Assembly: GCA_038380795.1 (NCBI GenBank)
Contig: CM076261.1
Coordinates: 11,972,556 to 12,036,555 of the forward strand
DNA from: Pyrocephalus nanus
Taxonomy: Eukaryota; Chordata; Aves; Passeriformes; Tyrannidae
DNA length: 64,000 bases
Reading direction: 5' to 3'
Each line of letters begins with the position of its first letter. Positions within the stretch are counted from its first letter, which is position 1. The translations under genes were made by a program, and so were the position numbers. The notes under the pieces are model-generated. The model worked only from the letters and a program-made list of their open reading frames with translations, did no database searches and was not told the origin of the DNA. Below are positions 24,809-38,300 of this stretch, piece by piece.

Positions 24809-27800
24809 AAGATTCTGTTTCTGCATATACATGTTGCTTCCTTAGTCTTGCGTTATTTAACGAACATGTAAAATCTTGTCAGCCATGAATGTGAATTGTA
24901 GCAGTATAAGATCTCAGGAAGCGGAGAGCCTGGAATTGCTGCCAGCCATCCATCTAAAGTGCAGCACACAGCACACATTGATAGCAAAGGCAGTCAAGTG
25001 CCCATCTGCTTGCTTCAGAAGTATTTTTCTTTCAGAGCAGAAGAGGACACTTTAGTTAAGCTCAGTAATGAACTGATTAGGCTGGTTGTGAAGCCAACAG
25101 AAATGAACAGCCTGTCGATTAACAGTCAGCTCACAGAATAAAACAAACCCACCCGGTCACAACGAGGATAACTTCTTCAGTGGTTAAGGAGTGATTTGAA
25201 GTGAAGAGTAGTATTGTTTCTCGAGGGCTCCTGAACTATTGTAACAAGTTCACACACAGTAAAATAAAATCACCAAAGACAAAATAAAGCAAGAGAAGAA
25301 GAAACACATCTTTTCTCATCCCTTAAATAATAGACTAAGTCCTCCACTGCTGTTCTTAGGGAGGATTGGCACACAGCATTAGAACAAGGCCAACAAAACT
25401 TCCAGTGAGATAAATAATTGGTACAGAAGATTTTGCCTCATGGTTAAACCAAAGAAGAAAAAGAAAATCTGCTCTCAAGCTTTCCTCTTAAAGCCACAAA
25501 AGACCACCAGTGAATATGATGACATTGGGCGCTATTCTAAATGAGAGACGGTGGCAGAGCTGGCCCCATGAAATGTAATTAATTTCTATCACTTAGCCTT
25601 TAGTTAGGAGACAAAAATTTTAAAAGACCATGCATCTCAAAATCAGACATTGTTTTTCCACCTCAGTGGCCTGGTGTACATGTGGCTGCATAAGCCAACC
25701 CTTCATGCCCCATGGGTAGAGAGGGTGGACCCAGCCTTCCTTTCAGAGAGCTCAGTCAGGTGTGTTCAGTGTTCCACTTGCATGTCTGGCACAAGCACCC
25801 CCTGATGACACTTTGCTGAAAGCTTAAATTGCTAAAAATTATGTAAGTCACATTTCATTAAGCTGTGCACTGTGAAATATATGATACACTTTGATCTGAG
25901 TTAGCACTGAGACTCTATTACGCAGATCAGAAGCAGTTAACTGAAACATATTGACAAAAAAAGCATTACAAAAATGCAAACCATTTTAAGGGATAGTGAA
26001 TGAAAAAAAAATCAATAGTAACAGCTTCCTGTTAGACATATAATGCTGAATATATTGATGTTCTGAGGGTTTTTACTATTTTCTACCTACTGATCATGTA
26101 TTCTACTGTATCTGTTTACAGCTCTCATTGAGAGATGCAAAATAAGAATTTATATAGAATGAAAATTTCCCACAAAATACTAACCTGGCTTTTAGAAAAC
26201 TCAGAATAACTGCCCTTTGAATTACTGGGCTGACCACTGCTCAACTGGCAATTTTCAACAACAGTTCTCATTTTACTGCAAAGTTAACACCATGTTTCTT
26301 TATTCTTTCAAATAAATAGAATAGTCAGATCACAAAATTAATGATAAATTACTTACACAGACTCTCTGAAATACTCATATCCTCCCTATTGGTAGAAAAC
26401 TCTGTAGCAATCAGTGATATTTTTCCTAAGGACTGCACAACACATAGAAAAATTACTAATGACAGAGATATGACTTACTCTTTTGTCTTTACTTTAAGAA
26501 GAGAGAGGTGGCACTTCAAGCATAGCATTAAAGTTAAATCCTAAATTTCCCTGACCCCATTCCCAGTTTATGTGTCTGAAGGGATTTAAGCAGAATTTAG
26601 TACCCTGCATGCTGTGAACAGAATCACCCTCAGTCTGAAAGAGTGAATTAGAGACTGCAGCCACTGAACAAAAAAAAAACCAAACACCTCAAATTTTTTG
26701 AAAACTCTCTGCTTTTCAGATGGTTTAAGTGGGTATCTATTAATGAGGCCGTGTCTCAGACCAAGGATTTCAAGGGAATGCCTGCGAAGCTCTGAGATTT
26801 GATTTTTAAAACCAGCTCCTCATCTCAACACTTCCTATCATCTAATGCATGTCTAAACGGACAATAAGTAAGCCTTGGCTTCTGGCAGCTCCCTCCTCAT
26901 TTTGCTGACTGAAGTGGATCATGTGTGAAAGTGCTAATATTTCCTCATGCACTGTTCAAAAAGCCTAAAATCTCTTTGCATTTATTTTGGCACTAAAATT
27001 GTGTAGAAATGTGCCTTCCCTGAAAAATATTTCTTTACTATTCATATGCTATCACAATGCTGAAGTGTAAGGAGGTATTGATATGTCTGTCTTCAGTTTC
27101 TTATTCTGACACAAACATTCTGCTAGACCTTGGGAAGTCACAGTATCTTTTAATCCTATCATTCATACCTCTCAATATTTTAAGTAGAATGAGAGATCTT
27201 TTATATGATTTTTTTATTTAATGTGTTTATGAAAAACTGAGTACAGTAGCTTCACCATAGGCTGGGATGGCAGCTCTTTGACACAAAAATTAATAACTTT
27301 CAGGCCGTTCTGATGCAAACTAGAGTCTTTCCAACAAAAATATAAGGTCAGATGTGCACAAGTAAATGGCACTTGTTATAAAAAACAAAAGTTTGCTTCT
27401 CAACAACTATAAGCTTAAAATTGCTTAAAAATGGGTTTTCTATCCTGCATATCGGCATATGTGCACACTGCACATGGAAATATGCTAGAGCAGATACTAG
27501 AGCACAAAAAGTTTAATCAGATTAAATAAACTAAGAGAGGATGAATTTAATTCCTATGGGTAGTGAGTTCACTGGAAATTTTAATACAATTTTGAATTTT
27601 ATGGAATCCCTTATTAATAAAGGTTATGAAGCATATTACATCCTTGTATACAGTATCACTAACTGCTGCCAACCATCATGGACTCTACATTATTTAGATG
27701 AACAACAGAATAATAAATTGAAAAAAAAAGCAAGATGGCACTAGACAGGACCGACCAGCAGAGATTTATATAAATTTTCAAGCATTACCAAAGTATGGAT

Positions 27801-30800
27801 TTGCAGATGTTATTTAAGGAATTTCTTTTACGAACCCACTCTCATCCCACTGATGATTTTTTTGCTTTGATGACTTCTGCAGATTGACAACAAAAATATC
27901 ACATCTAATATAGCATCATAAATAAACTCTGAAGCTTCCAGTATCAAACAAATGTCTCTTCATATCCATATGGTCAATCATTATCTATTGATCGTTAAAC
28001 TAGAAACTGCAGGGATCTTTGAATCATGAATGGCTCTTTGTTCAATTATTACCTTAAGCAATGAGGAAAATGGAACCTGAGAAAAAAGGAAGTAGAACCC
28101 ACAAAATGCACACTTGTAATGAAAAAAAATTTTAGTCAGTATTTGTTGCTAGGAAAATAAGATACGATAACATTATTTATAACACTCAGCTCCTATGTAA
28201 CTGCTCATTCATAAACAAATAATTTGATATATTACAATGATTTTTACACACTCAGATTCTAAGCTTATGATAATTTTCCAACTAAGCTTTTGCATTAATT
28301 TCCCATTTCAACATTTTATTTCTGTCTTGGACCATAAAAACATAATTGCTACCATTGAAGTTGTAGCTCTTCTATTCCCAAAAGGTCAATTCATTTTACA
28401 AAGCACATACACTGTACAGCTTATTTGCCTTCATTTTCCATCACCAAATGTTAACACTCCTTGAAGAAAACTCTAAGTTAGGAAAATGAAGATGGCTTCT
28501 ATAATATGGATTTGCTGCCCAGCATAACAAAATAGAGCTTCTATTGGAACCCATTTCCCAGAGTTGAGCTATTTGATCTACAAGCAATTAAAAAAGTAGA
28601 TTATGTTTTCAATGGCACTTTAGGCACAGGAGAGTTAATTTTCACATCAAACAATAAGAGGAGATGAAGTAGACAGTAACTAATATGAATTGCTCTCAGG
28701 CCAGCAACAAGTCCAATTTCCTATATATTCTCAATGTTTATACACTCTGATCCATCACAAAAAGCAGCAAAGTAAGGAAACAGTTTATAAATAATAGTTC
28801 TTTGAAAGTGTACAGATGTTCAAAATAAGTTGGTGGTAACATATAATGTAAGATTTACTCAATTTGACTTTAGGTGGAAAAATGGGTAAATTCCATTCCT
28901 ACAGTATCATTTTACCTTACAGTTGGTGGTAACCTGCGTAACACGGTTGGCTCCAAAGGTCATAGAAACGTTGGATCTGAGGGGATATATAAATGTTTGC
29001 GGAAGTGGTACATGGGATTTACTGGCACAGCAAACGAATAAGAGAGGATAGCATTTTCTCAAAACATTTCATGACTTCATACTCACAAAATACAGGTAAA
29101 GGATCTCATCTTCATCATGCACAATGGCCACCATGTGTTTTAAAATAGTCTTCACGAATAACACCAAAAAGAAGGAAGTATATATAAAATTAAAATTCTT
29201 TTGCCAAAATTATAATTTTTTTAAAATCATATGGTCATTAAAAATGAAGAAAATAAGAACAAAAGTGTTTGGGATTTTTTTAATTAGTTAACTTACAGAT
29301 AGATTTTGAACCTTTTGAAGCTTTTAATTTTAGTGCTCACTCTAAGCCACAAGGCATTTCTACTTTTCTACCACATTTGCTTAATGAACTTGAATTAGAA
29401 AAAATTTAAACCATGGCAATATATTGACTTTCCATCAGATTTAAGGTTATAAGATTATTTACTTTACACCACTATATCATTAATACCTAGTCGAACAGAA
29501 TAATTTGTTTAAGGTATTAACAACTTGCTTCACTGTGATGTAATTCCTATGAATCCTGCAGTTAATCTGTCTCTAGAAACTGACTTAGATGCAGGTTTTT
29601 TTAGTTATTTTACTAAGGAAGTCACTCTAATTAACTTTTAACTCCTTTCATATAGCAAAAAGATAATTTTTTAATGCTTTCCATAATGTAACAATTATTT
29701 TTTCATAGTGGTTTTTGAGATGAAAGGAGAAATAAAAGGGAGAAGGTCAATGAAACATCTTGACAAATTCAAAATACAATTTATCTGAAATTTGGTTAAT
29801 CCAAATATTTATTTTGAACAATTTTCAAAAAATTAATTACTCTGCCATCAAAGTCTGGTTCTAGTCCCCAAATGTTCTATTTATTTCCTACTTTCTGATT
29901 TATTAAAAGAACATTTAACATTGTTTCATTATACACACTTTGTGAAATCTTAACTATTACATCCAGGTTATACTATGTTTTTCAGATGAATTTCAAAGAT
30001 AATATTCTTTCTCTCCTTTCTGTGCTGAAGTAGCATAATAAGATGTGGTTGAAGTAAATATTTGGCCCAGAAAATTTGATTTTTTTTTCAGAATCCTTGA
30101 AAAAATCCACAAATGTTAGAAATATAAAAAACATTAAATTCCAAATATCTTAAAAAATATATTAAAAACCCTCAAACCATTACAACAAACAATATGGAAC
30201 CCATAAGTGTTCTGGCCACCTACTGCAGTAGTCAATTAGAGCCAATAACTGTTTCAGCAGAAGATACAGCTCTATGTATTAATCATTTAATTTATATTAA
30301 TTATAATTAATAATAATTTTCATCAAGGAAAAGTTCTATTTTCCCAATGTTATAGGTTAGTTTATGACCAGAGGGGTCATAAATGTACATATGTTTGTAC
30401 AGAAAAACAGGAAGGGAGATAGAAAAAGATAAATAGAGCTAAATAATTAAAAAGGTCAGATTTCATTTTGTTCCATGTGTAGATCCCTCAGTTCATGATT
30501 TCCAACATATTTCCGTAACACCATTCATCATGATTTTCGGAACTAATCCATTTATTTTTATCCATCGATAACAATCACTACTACTATACATAAGCCACTA
30601 TATTTTTCACCATAACATTGACTTTTATTTCTAAATACCTGAGGCACTTACTTGTCCAAAGTATGTTTATTACCCAAAATAGAAAGTCTTTATGAAAAAC
30701 TTGGCTTGTGTTGCAAGGTCTCAAGTCAAGTGAAATCCTTTAGGTCCATTAAAACAGTGGTTTAAATTGAACAGTTCCTATTTTCCCTGACCTATATTTT

Positions 30801-33800
30801 GCAGCCTTAAAGCTCTTTTCGTACTTTTGGTCTATTTTATTTTTTTTTTCTTCCACATTTTCCACTGGGGAATAAAAGCATCTCATAAAATCCTATATCA
30901 GTTTTTTCTGCATGCCACCTACTATTAAACCATTACTTACCCTTTGAGAGTATTAATACTTTTCTGACTTCCCTTTCCAACCTTTCTACACTTATCCTTA
31001 CATCTTACATAAATTCTTTTCTTTTAACTGTTCACAGTCCTGCCTGATGGGTTTATTTGGGGACTTTTTTTGTTTCTTATGGAAATAATATGATAAGCAA
31101 ATATGAAATGTAAATCCTTCATAAAGCTAGGCTAATGCACCCAGCAAAGCCTAGGAAGACTAAACACATTGCAAACACTGTTCCCATTACAAAAGCAGTC
31201 AGGAATGAAAACTTGAACAATTATAATCCCAACTCAATTAAACACAGCAGATAAGCAAACATTAATTTTCCCCATTAAGAATATACACAAAATCTTTTCC
31301 AGGGGTGTTTTTCACTTCCTACTCAAGTCACCCTGATATTGCACATAGTCAGACAGATCTGAACTTCTCCACTAGCTAAACTCAGTTTCCAGGAATAAAG
31401 CAGATCCAAATCTTGTAATGCTAGGTCTTTGGGTCCAGTCAGGGAGGCATGAGCCTCCAACATTGGAAATTGATGCTTTTCACACAAATATATTATCACA
31501 GGGTAGTGACTATTCAGTCTCTTTTGTGCTTCTAAATGGGAGAAGGGGTCTATTTAAGTCAAAAAGTATTGCTAGGTGAGAAACACTGATTTAGTTATTC
31601 AAATCACACTAGTGGGATGATTCTCTGTATGTAATGTGTGCTCTAAGACAGACTTTCCTTAAAGAGCTTCACTTCAGAAATGAAGAATGCTGCCTAAATA
31701 ATCAGTGTTTTCTTTAATTACTTAGGAACATATTTTCCAGAAGGGTTTTTAACAGCAACTCTAAAATTTATCTCTATCTTTGTAATATTAGTAAGTTAGG
31801 AAGTTATCATGCATATAGAAGTATGCTTGAATAAATTTTCTGCTCTTAAATTTTTTTAAAGCCTGTTTCTACCCACCCATCAGTCCATGAAGGAATGATC
31901 AACTATTTCTTGTTCAAATCAGCACTCTGAAATCACTATATAAAGGGGCCATACTTAAATACTATGATAAATGATCTATGCTAAAAATCAGTAGCATCTT
32001 TTAAGCAAGGAAATATTAACTTCTATCCTACTTTGATACTGGATAAGTTAAGAAAAATATAGTAATTTGGCTCTGAGCAAGATATTCTATTTCTTTTTCT
32101 TATGTACCAAATTTAGGATGGCAACCTTTTCATAACCAGAAATAATGCATGAAACTTCTTAAGAATTTTATGTTTCTGAAATGAATAAAATAAGGACAGT
32201 CACAAAATGAAGCATAAGGCAATACAGAAGACTGAAGAAAGTAGCTCTCAACAGTAAGGTTATTATTAATATTTCACAAACATTAACATAAAGGAAAAAA
32301 AAAATGCTCTTTCTTTTCCTAGTGTTGCATTTCAGCTCCCTAGACAAATTACTGGAATTGAATATTTGTAATTCACCTCAAATTTTTATAGTAGCATCTA
32401 GCATTGGCATTAAAAATTGCATAGTTACATTAGCTTCCATTTTAAAGAACTTGTAGTTAAAGTATAGCAAGAATATCATGGGGTAAAAAACAAGCACCTT
32501 TATAAATAGGATGCCAGGAAGTACAGGGATCACAATCTATAAGCCACATCTAGAAGAATCCACCACACTCTTTACACTTATTTCAGTGTGGATGACACCA
32601 GATCCCACGATGCACCTAACACTTTCTCCCTGCTGTTCTACAGTTTTCTCCCTGGGACAATAAATTGCTACAGAGCACATCAGGGGAGGCAAGAGGGCAC
32701 TGGAGGGTGGAGGGGGCTCTAAAAAATAGAGGGGAAAATACATCACTCTGAGAAGGTGTCACACTGCTTGTGAAGGAAAGGTCATACAGAATGCTACCTT
32801 TGCCTTCACTGCCAGTCTTACTTTTTTTCAACTCTCAGCATCCTCATCTCCTTTAAGACCTTCATCTATGAGATAACTCCTTCTCTCCATCCTTTTCCTC
32901 CAAGCTCATTACTTCAAAATAAATTCCACTGCTTTAATCACATCCAAAGACATGAGCTGTTCTTTCAATATACAGACCAAACTCTGCATTCACACCCTCT
33001 CTAAATCACAGGTGATGGGAGACGGCTGGTTTATTGCTGTTTTGCACTCTGAAAATATACTTTCTAAAATATTTTGAAAGAGATACTTATGGTAGTGAAT
33101 CTTACCCTGGACTTTCACGTTGGAAGGTCCATATATAGAGCGATACACCCTTTTCTGATATATGCATACATCTTCCATTCATTGCAATTTCACAGTAGAA
33201 ATCTGGCATCTTTAGCTCTCAACTTGAATGGGGGGAAAAGCTGTCCAGTGTCAGACATAAAGCAGACTCACACAGAGTTTGCCAAGAGAATTCTACCCAA
33301 GTAATACCCTTTCATAGCTCTCCTATTTCTTCCAATCCCATATTTGCTTCTGGCTTTTTCAGTATTTCCCCTCAGACCTGACTGAAGGCTTCCCAAATCC
33401 TGTTGACAGCAGCCAAGAAGCTCTGTCTTCTATAATCAGTAAGTTCCTTGCTGCTTTGTTCCTCACATTGAAGATGTTAGGGTCCTTTTTATCACTGCCT
33501 GCAATCTGAAAAATGATGTGTAGGGACTTGAAACAGTCTATCATTCCCTGTTGAGTAGAAAGTCAGCTATCTTTTCACACATGCAGTTAAGCAGCAGATG
33601 TGATTTGTCACTGTGGTCAAAACCATCGGTACAACAACAGTAAATGTGATGTGAGTGTTTGCTATGTTAACAACTCAGATGGGGTGAGAATGCTTATGTG
33701 ACTATCAGTCAGAGCATGACCCTAGCCACTACACCATTTTGATAGCCATCTCACAGATGAATCCTATGGCTTTTTTGAATTCAGTATCTTCACTGAAGGT

Positions 33801-35389
33801 TGAAGGTTGCCAAATACATATAGACTACTGTAATCACCCAGATGATTTATAAATTTGGCAAATGTGCTTCCTTCTTGTGCTCTAGAGTGTTTAATTTGTT
33901 TGGGATACAGGAGTTTTATGTGAAGAAAAAACAGTCTCATTTTGTGATGCCTGGTAAGCTATCAGAGGGCCAAAAACTGCAATTCAGTGCGATAACTCAG
34001 ATCACTCAAGGATCTGTCTTTCATAGCATTGTACAGGCCAGAGATTTCTGGACCCCCTGCTTACCATAATTCTCTTATAATACACAAAGGGTACATGTGA
34101 CTAGTCTGTACAAAGCCAGGGAATGTGGACTAGGTGTGGAATATAATTAATTAACAGAATCAGGTGCATCCATTGAACCATCCACTTTCTTTGGAAATAG
34201 GATTTAAACCTCTAAGCCAAACAACTGAGAAAAGCTGTACTTTGGTAGCTTTAAAAAGTCAATCTTGTCAGGTGTCCATCAAAGTCCACCTAGTGACAAA
34301 GCAACTTTTAGAAAGCATATCCTCTATTTTGTGTAATCTCCCCCTTCCTATAAACAGATATACAGTTATGTGTTCAGAAGCTAGAATTATTTCTTCTTGA
34401 TATAGGAAGATTACACTAGATGATCACACAGGATAAGAACCCCATCACTGCATTCTAAGCAGAAGATGTTCCTTCTCAAAGCATATTCAGATAGACATGT
34501 TTGCATAGACAAAGTATTTAAGCATGGGGTATATTTTACCCATATATCACCTATATACTTGTAACTTTTCTATAAAGAGAAAATGACAGATAGGGTGCGC
34601 AAATCTTTGCAGTATAACACATTTCTTATTTTCCTGAAGTAAGGTAAGAGCTCTTGAATATTTAAAGAGTTAATTTGATGTTCTTGTACTCTTTTTTTTT
34701 TCTGTTTTCTTTGTGCAGTGCCATGCAAAATTTAGAGACGATTCTACTTTCAGAAGTAACAAGCAACATCTTGTGCAGCTTAACAAGCTGGGTAAAAATT
34801 TCAGAAATACACATCTGACTTTGAAGCCCAAGTTGCATTAATGGTCAGAACAGAGAGGCTGCTGCTGCTCTGTCAGTATTTTTATCAGATTATTAGCTAT
34901 TCATCCCCTATTTTGTCCTGAAAATTCATTTATTATCTGTGACAAAGTTGAAAACTAGTATCAAGTTTTGATTCTAAGAAAAAAATAAATTTGATGATGC
35001 CTAAGTTTGATTGAAGTGTTTATTTGGACACTGTTCTTTGTAAACAGAGGCTCTGCTTAGGAGAGCAGTGACTAAAGTTTTTTGCTATGACTTGTAAATA
35101 CTCAGTTAATATGGTTGTAATTTATTTATAATACTCCTGTGCTTCAAATGCAAACTTCAAAATCTCTCACAGAATCAGAGTAAAAAAAAAGAACTGGTTA
35201 CAGTTGTAGAAAAAGGCAAGTATCTTTAAAATATGATTAGGCAACCAACTTTGAGTCAAAAGTTACCATCTGTGTTTGCCCCTATCTTCAACACTAGGAA
35301 CAGCTCTTGGCCCCCTAGCAAAGATAATAACAAAAAATCAGAGAAGATAATTACAGGAGTGGTATGCTTCCAATCATAGAATGGCTAAG

Positions 35390-35660
35390 TAAACAAGGAC
35401 TTTTCAGATTAGAAAAGAGATGACAGGTGCCAGGCTGAAAAGAAATGCTAAAAGATGGCACTTTATATAAGGAATAACAGCCTTGTTGGACTCCTTGCCG
35501 GAGGACATAGTAGATTCTAAATTTTACATGGACTCCAGGGAAGACTGAAAAACCTAATGGAAAAGAAATCTATTTAGATTTGCTAAATGCATCTAGCTCA
35601 GTCCTGAGGCAGGGAAAGCGACCAGAGGAAGAACCCTATTTTTACCCTGTTTGTTCTCTT
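35390..35660 (+). mobile_element. Probable old, diverged CR1 fragment
   Basis: The stretch AGATTAGAAAAGAGATGACA, then TTGGACTCCTTGCCGGAGGA and CTCAGTCCTGAGGCAGGG, follows the order of blocks in the 3' part of ancient sauropsid CR1 families. Divergence is much higher than in the copies at 13819 and 41700. The boundaries are approximate. Confidence 0.5.
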
Positions 35661-35952
35661 CCCTAAGTGTTCGCATATGGCAACTGCTGAAAACAGCACA
35701 CTGAGTTGAATGGCCCTTTGCTCTAGCCAAGTACAGCCTTTTTTATCATTTTATAATCTTAAACTCACTCTTCCTTCCTTTGTATTCAGTGGAAAACTTA
35801 TTTTGTCTGCACTGAGTTACATTAGGTGCCTAAACAAATTCATATCTTCACAATACTTGAAATCTTATTTCTTCCTAACTCATATCCTAATGGGATAATT
35901 TCATTCTGAAGGACAAGTCACTAATAGAAAACCAAGCATTTTTCCTTAACTC

Positions 35953-35986
35953 TTTTTTTTTTTTTTTTTTCCCTTTCCCCCCCCCC
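35953..35986 (+). repeat. Poly(T) followed by poly(C)
   Basis: Eighteen T residues, a CCCTTT link and ten C residues. This is an unusual pure pyrimidine homopolymer pair. Confidence 0.92.
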
Positions 35987-37187
35987 ATCCTTCTTCAAGC
36001 TATTAGTTTGGAGGAGAAAAGCCAGTGGAAATGTGGTAGCTTTGGGACTCCAAAATGTCCAGCCCTAATTCATCTATGTTAGAGTATATGCTTGAGGAAA
36101 ACTGGGCTAAGATCCATGTCCCTCAGACCTGTGAGGGACTTCTCTGTTTATCAAATGGGATTGAATTTACAATTGTAGGGATCTCAAGAGTAATCTTCTC
36201 ATACCCACTCCTCTTGCTGGTGGCCTAATATTAGCTAGAAAAGGCTGGAGGCAAAAGAGCTATAAGCTGGCTTGTACACATTAAAACAGACATACATTAG
36301 CTTTAAGAGCCAGAGAAAAACTTCTGATTTTAAAACCCACTTACTTGTTGAGTCTCTGGGGATTGGGTTTTAAAAAGCCAATATCAAATTTGGGCAGAAC
36401 AGCAGAACACCTGTAATTCTGTTGCATTGTAATTTCTCTAACATCTGCTGCAGAAAACCTGCCAAGAATAAGGAAACCTCACTTTGGATGATTCAAATCA
36501 GAATCCTCTTTATAAGGTGACACTATCATAAAGAAAGCCTGTGACAGGAGACCAATGAAGCATTACAGTTGACACGGCTACAAATCCGAGAGATAGAAAG
36601 GATAGAAAGGATGCCTCTTGGAGAACATCTCAGCCCTCACATGCAGTTTTATGCAAGTATATCTTTTGTAGTTCTACCTGAAGGTTAGGCTAATTAATTC
36701 CTTCTTTTTTCTTGCTGGAAAGATCATTTCAAATCAAGTTCAGGGGTTTTTATTCACATTATTTTTGTCTATTTGGCTTACTTGGCTGGTCTTCATATAA
36801 TATTTTCTAAATAAGTTCTAATCTCGTTGATCTTAACTTGATCTTCTATTCAGATGGCCTGTGCCAAAACACAAGCAGCATTGAGCATTCATGCAGCAGA
36901 AAAGGCAGCCAAGGAGTGTCATTCACTTTAAAGAAAGAAGGAAATGAACCAATTAGAAAACCAACAAACTCCTCTACCTTGTCAAACTACTTTACCTTTA
37001 CTTTCTAACATATTGGATGACAATCAACTCTGAAGATTCTGATTTAAACTTTTATTTCAGTTTCACTTGTGCAGGTTTCGAATTCAAGGATATTATTTTT
37101 AAATGAAACTGAATTGAAATCGCTGGGGCTTCTTGATTTCATCATATGAAAGCAGAGCAGGCATCATCCTTTGTTACTGTGCTCTGC

Positions 37188-37246
37188 AAAAAAAAAACCA
37201 AAACAAAAAAAACAAAAACAAAAACAAAAACAAAAACAAAAAACCA
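37188..37246 (+). repeat. (AAAAAC)n microsatellite
   Basis: An A run followed by about five AAAAAC units. Lysine/threonine-rich frames across it are artefacts. Confidence 0.93.
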
Positions 37247-38241
37247 CTACACTGTTGGCAAGTCTCTTCAGAATGTGACTACATTATCAGATCTGGGACA
37301 TGTACTGAGTTCCAGAATCCGGGTGCAGGATGTAGCCATGCGATAAGTCTGGACATGTAGATTCAGAGCTCATATAAAAGTACCCTGAATAGAAACCAGC
37401 CCCAGGAATATGCTGCCAGGAGTTCAGCACATAAGTACAGACACAGTCCAAGATACCTGATTTTTCACAAAACCATAGCAGGCATGCTAAGCAAAAATCC
37501 TTTATCATTATGATTTCAGTCAGGTCTTCAAAGAGAGCTGTAAATCTAAAGCTTAGCAATCACCTGGCCTGTCTTTCAGTCTTTTAAACCTCTGTGATCT
37601 ATTTTGCTATCAATAGGTTTTTCACTATTCAGGTGCCCAAAACACAGAAATAGGTGCCCAGCTAGTTCTTGCACAGCTTTTAGATAAAGATTCAATATCT
37701 TTCTTTATTTATAATCAGAGCAGAAACTGCTATACTGCCTTGTAAGAGAACAAAGTAGTATGTAGTTCAAGTGCCAGTCAGTATTTTCCCTTTGTGTTTG
37801 TGATTGCAGGCTGATTACACAACAATAATGAGAGCTTTTATTTATTTATCTAAATGAACAGAAGCCAACATACAGAAACAAAGGAGGTTAAATCTTTAAA
37901 GAGATCTCTTTTCCCCGTTGTAATTGGACTGTGGACAGAGCTCCTTTTTCAACTACAGAAGGAAAGGAGGACGGGCATATGGGGGGAACATAATGCATTG
38001 TACAGGATGAGTTTTACAGTAGCTGTCTTCTGGCTCACTGCCCAAATCTTATGCCACCCTGTCATCAAGATGAATTCTCTGCCCCATACTGACATTTCTC
38101 CTGCAGAAAAAAGTCTATCTAACCTCAGCTGTTGCAGCCCTGCTCAGCTTCATTCTTGTCAGTGGTACTGTGCTAATTTACAGTGGTAAAGCAACTGGAT
38201 TTTTGAGGATACAGATATATGGCTGTTCAGTGTTTATTCCT

Positions 38242-38300
38242 AGAAAATAAAAAAAGAAATTAAAAAAAAAAAAAAAAAACAAAAACAAAAAGGAAAAACC
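38242..38300 (+). repeat. A-rich low-complexity tract
   Basis: An 18-base A run (38262-38279) within A-rich sequence that includes AAAAAC units. Confidence 0.85.

Larger units (their letters stand above)
22201..35389. other. Intergenic gene desert
   Basis: Thirteen kilobases without a recognisable gene; only a short CR1 end and T tracts stand out. The longest frames are under 80 codons and resemble nothing I know. Conserved non-coding elements may be present but cannot be told without a comparison. Confidence 0.65.

Noticed and set aside
37188..37246. A CRISPR-like or tandem functional array
   Set aside because: It is a simple AAAAAC microsatellite with no spacers; nothing in the window resembles a prokaryotic locus.
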